Positions 63,899 to 64,000 of a DNA stretch of 64,000 nucleotides are shown one piece after another (position 1 is the first letter of the stretch; the number at the start of each line of letters is the position of its first letter). Source of the stretch: Mesorhizobium sp. (lineage in GTDB: Bacteria; Pseudomonadota; Alphaproteobacteria; Rhizobiales; Rhizobiaceae); NCBI RefSeq assembly GCF_023954305.1, contig NZ_JAMLIG010000001.1:1922001-1986000 (forward strand), in the 5' to 3' direction. The translations under genes and the position numbers were made by a program. Under the pieces are notes generated by a model. That model saw nothing but the letters and a program-made list of their open reading frames with translations. It did no database searches and was not told where the DNA came from.

Positions 63899-64000
63899 CC
63901 CCCGGGAATCCGGCGCCAAACTTGCTATGCAGGGTCGGGCATGCTAGCGAACGGCCCGATTTGAAACGGGCCGCGACGAGCCCACCGACCAAGGAACGGG
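63899..64000 (+). other. Window end downstream of fxsA, no gene visible
   Basis: 102 bp with no start codon followed by a recognisable protein. GGCCCG-ATTTGAAA-CGGGCC (63953-63972) is a short inverted repeat. In related genomes secB usually follows here, so this may be its leader; that cannot be checked within the window. Confidence 0.3.

Overview
The window is about 64 kb of GC-rich, tightly packed chromosome from an alphaproteobacterium, very probably a member of the Rhizobiales near Mesorhizobium and Aminobacter. Evidence for this is the ptsH-EIIA(Man)-short hprK-chvG-chvI cluster facing pckA, the hisB-DUF2628-hisH-DUF1330-hisA order, a DivL-type kinase beside a TsaE/kinase fusion, AddAB instead of RecBCD, sitABCD beside a Fur/Mur regulator, and an AccD without zinc-ribbon cysteines. 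No rRNA, tRNA, CRISPR, phage or transposase genes were seen.

Layout. Positions 1-7.9 kb (minus strand) hold a cut-off ftsH and a cytochrome bd operon (GbsR/MarR-type regulator, cydD, cydC, cydA, cydB, cydX). A perfect 18-bp palindrome lies just upstream of the regulator and an FNR-type box lies upstream of ftsH. From 8.1 to 9.1 kb are a thioredoxin-2 gene and a host-attachment-family gene. From 9.3 to 14.3 kb is an assimilatory sulfate reduction operon (cysG, DUF2849, cysI, cysH, DUF934). From 14.4 to 16.7 kb are a DJ-1/PfpI protein and a GMC oxidoreductase. From 16.7 to 20.8 kb a Fur/Mur regulator is divergent from sitABCD (Mn/Fe import). From 20.9 to 27.2 kb come a metallopeptidase, a small unknown gene, trpF, trpB, trpA, accD and folC.

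From 27.2 to 42 kb (minus strand) are trxA, addA, addB, a MurU-like nucleotidyltransferase, a TsaE-phosphotransferase fusion, divL, ahcY with its terminator, and the PTS regulatory genes ptsH, manX-like and hprK. These run into chvG and chvI (42-45 kb). Across a 356-bp divergent promoter region lies pckA. From 46.8 to 51.4 kb (plus strand) are an iodotyrosine-deiodinase-like nitroreductase, arfB, a BON/LysM protein, alkB and two tandem PAP2 membrane phosphatases. From 51.4 to 56.8 kb (minus strand) is the late histidine operon with coaA, interrupted by a Uma2-family gene. From 57 to 64 kb are hslV-GNAT-hslU, DUF1402, an XRE regulator, smr, mltA, timA and fxsA.

The most striking structure is a 270-bp, multiply palindromic element inside the 5' end of cysH. 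It is exactly 90 codons long and open in the cysH frame. Removing it joins the flanks into a normal N-terminus. It looks like an in-frame, protein-coding palindromic insertion, comparable in behaviour to the Rickettsia palindromic elements, and its inner arms can form mutually exclusive pairings. Most of the rest is well-conserved rhizobial core genome, with regulatory palindromes at the cyd, sit and ahcY loci.
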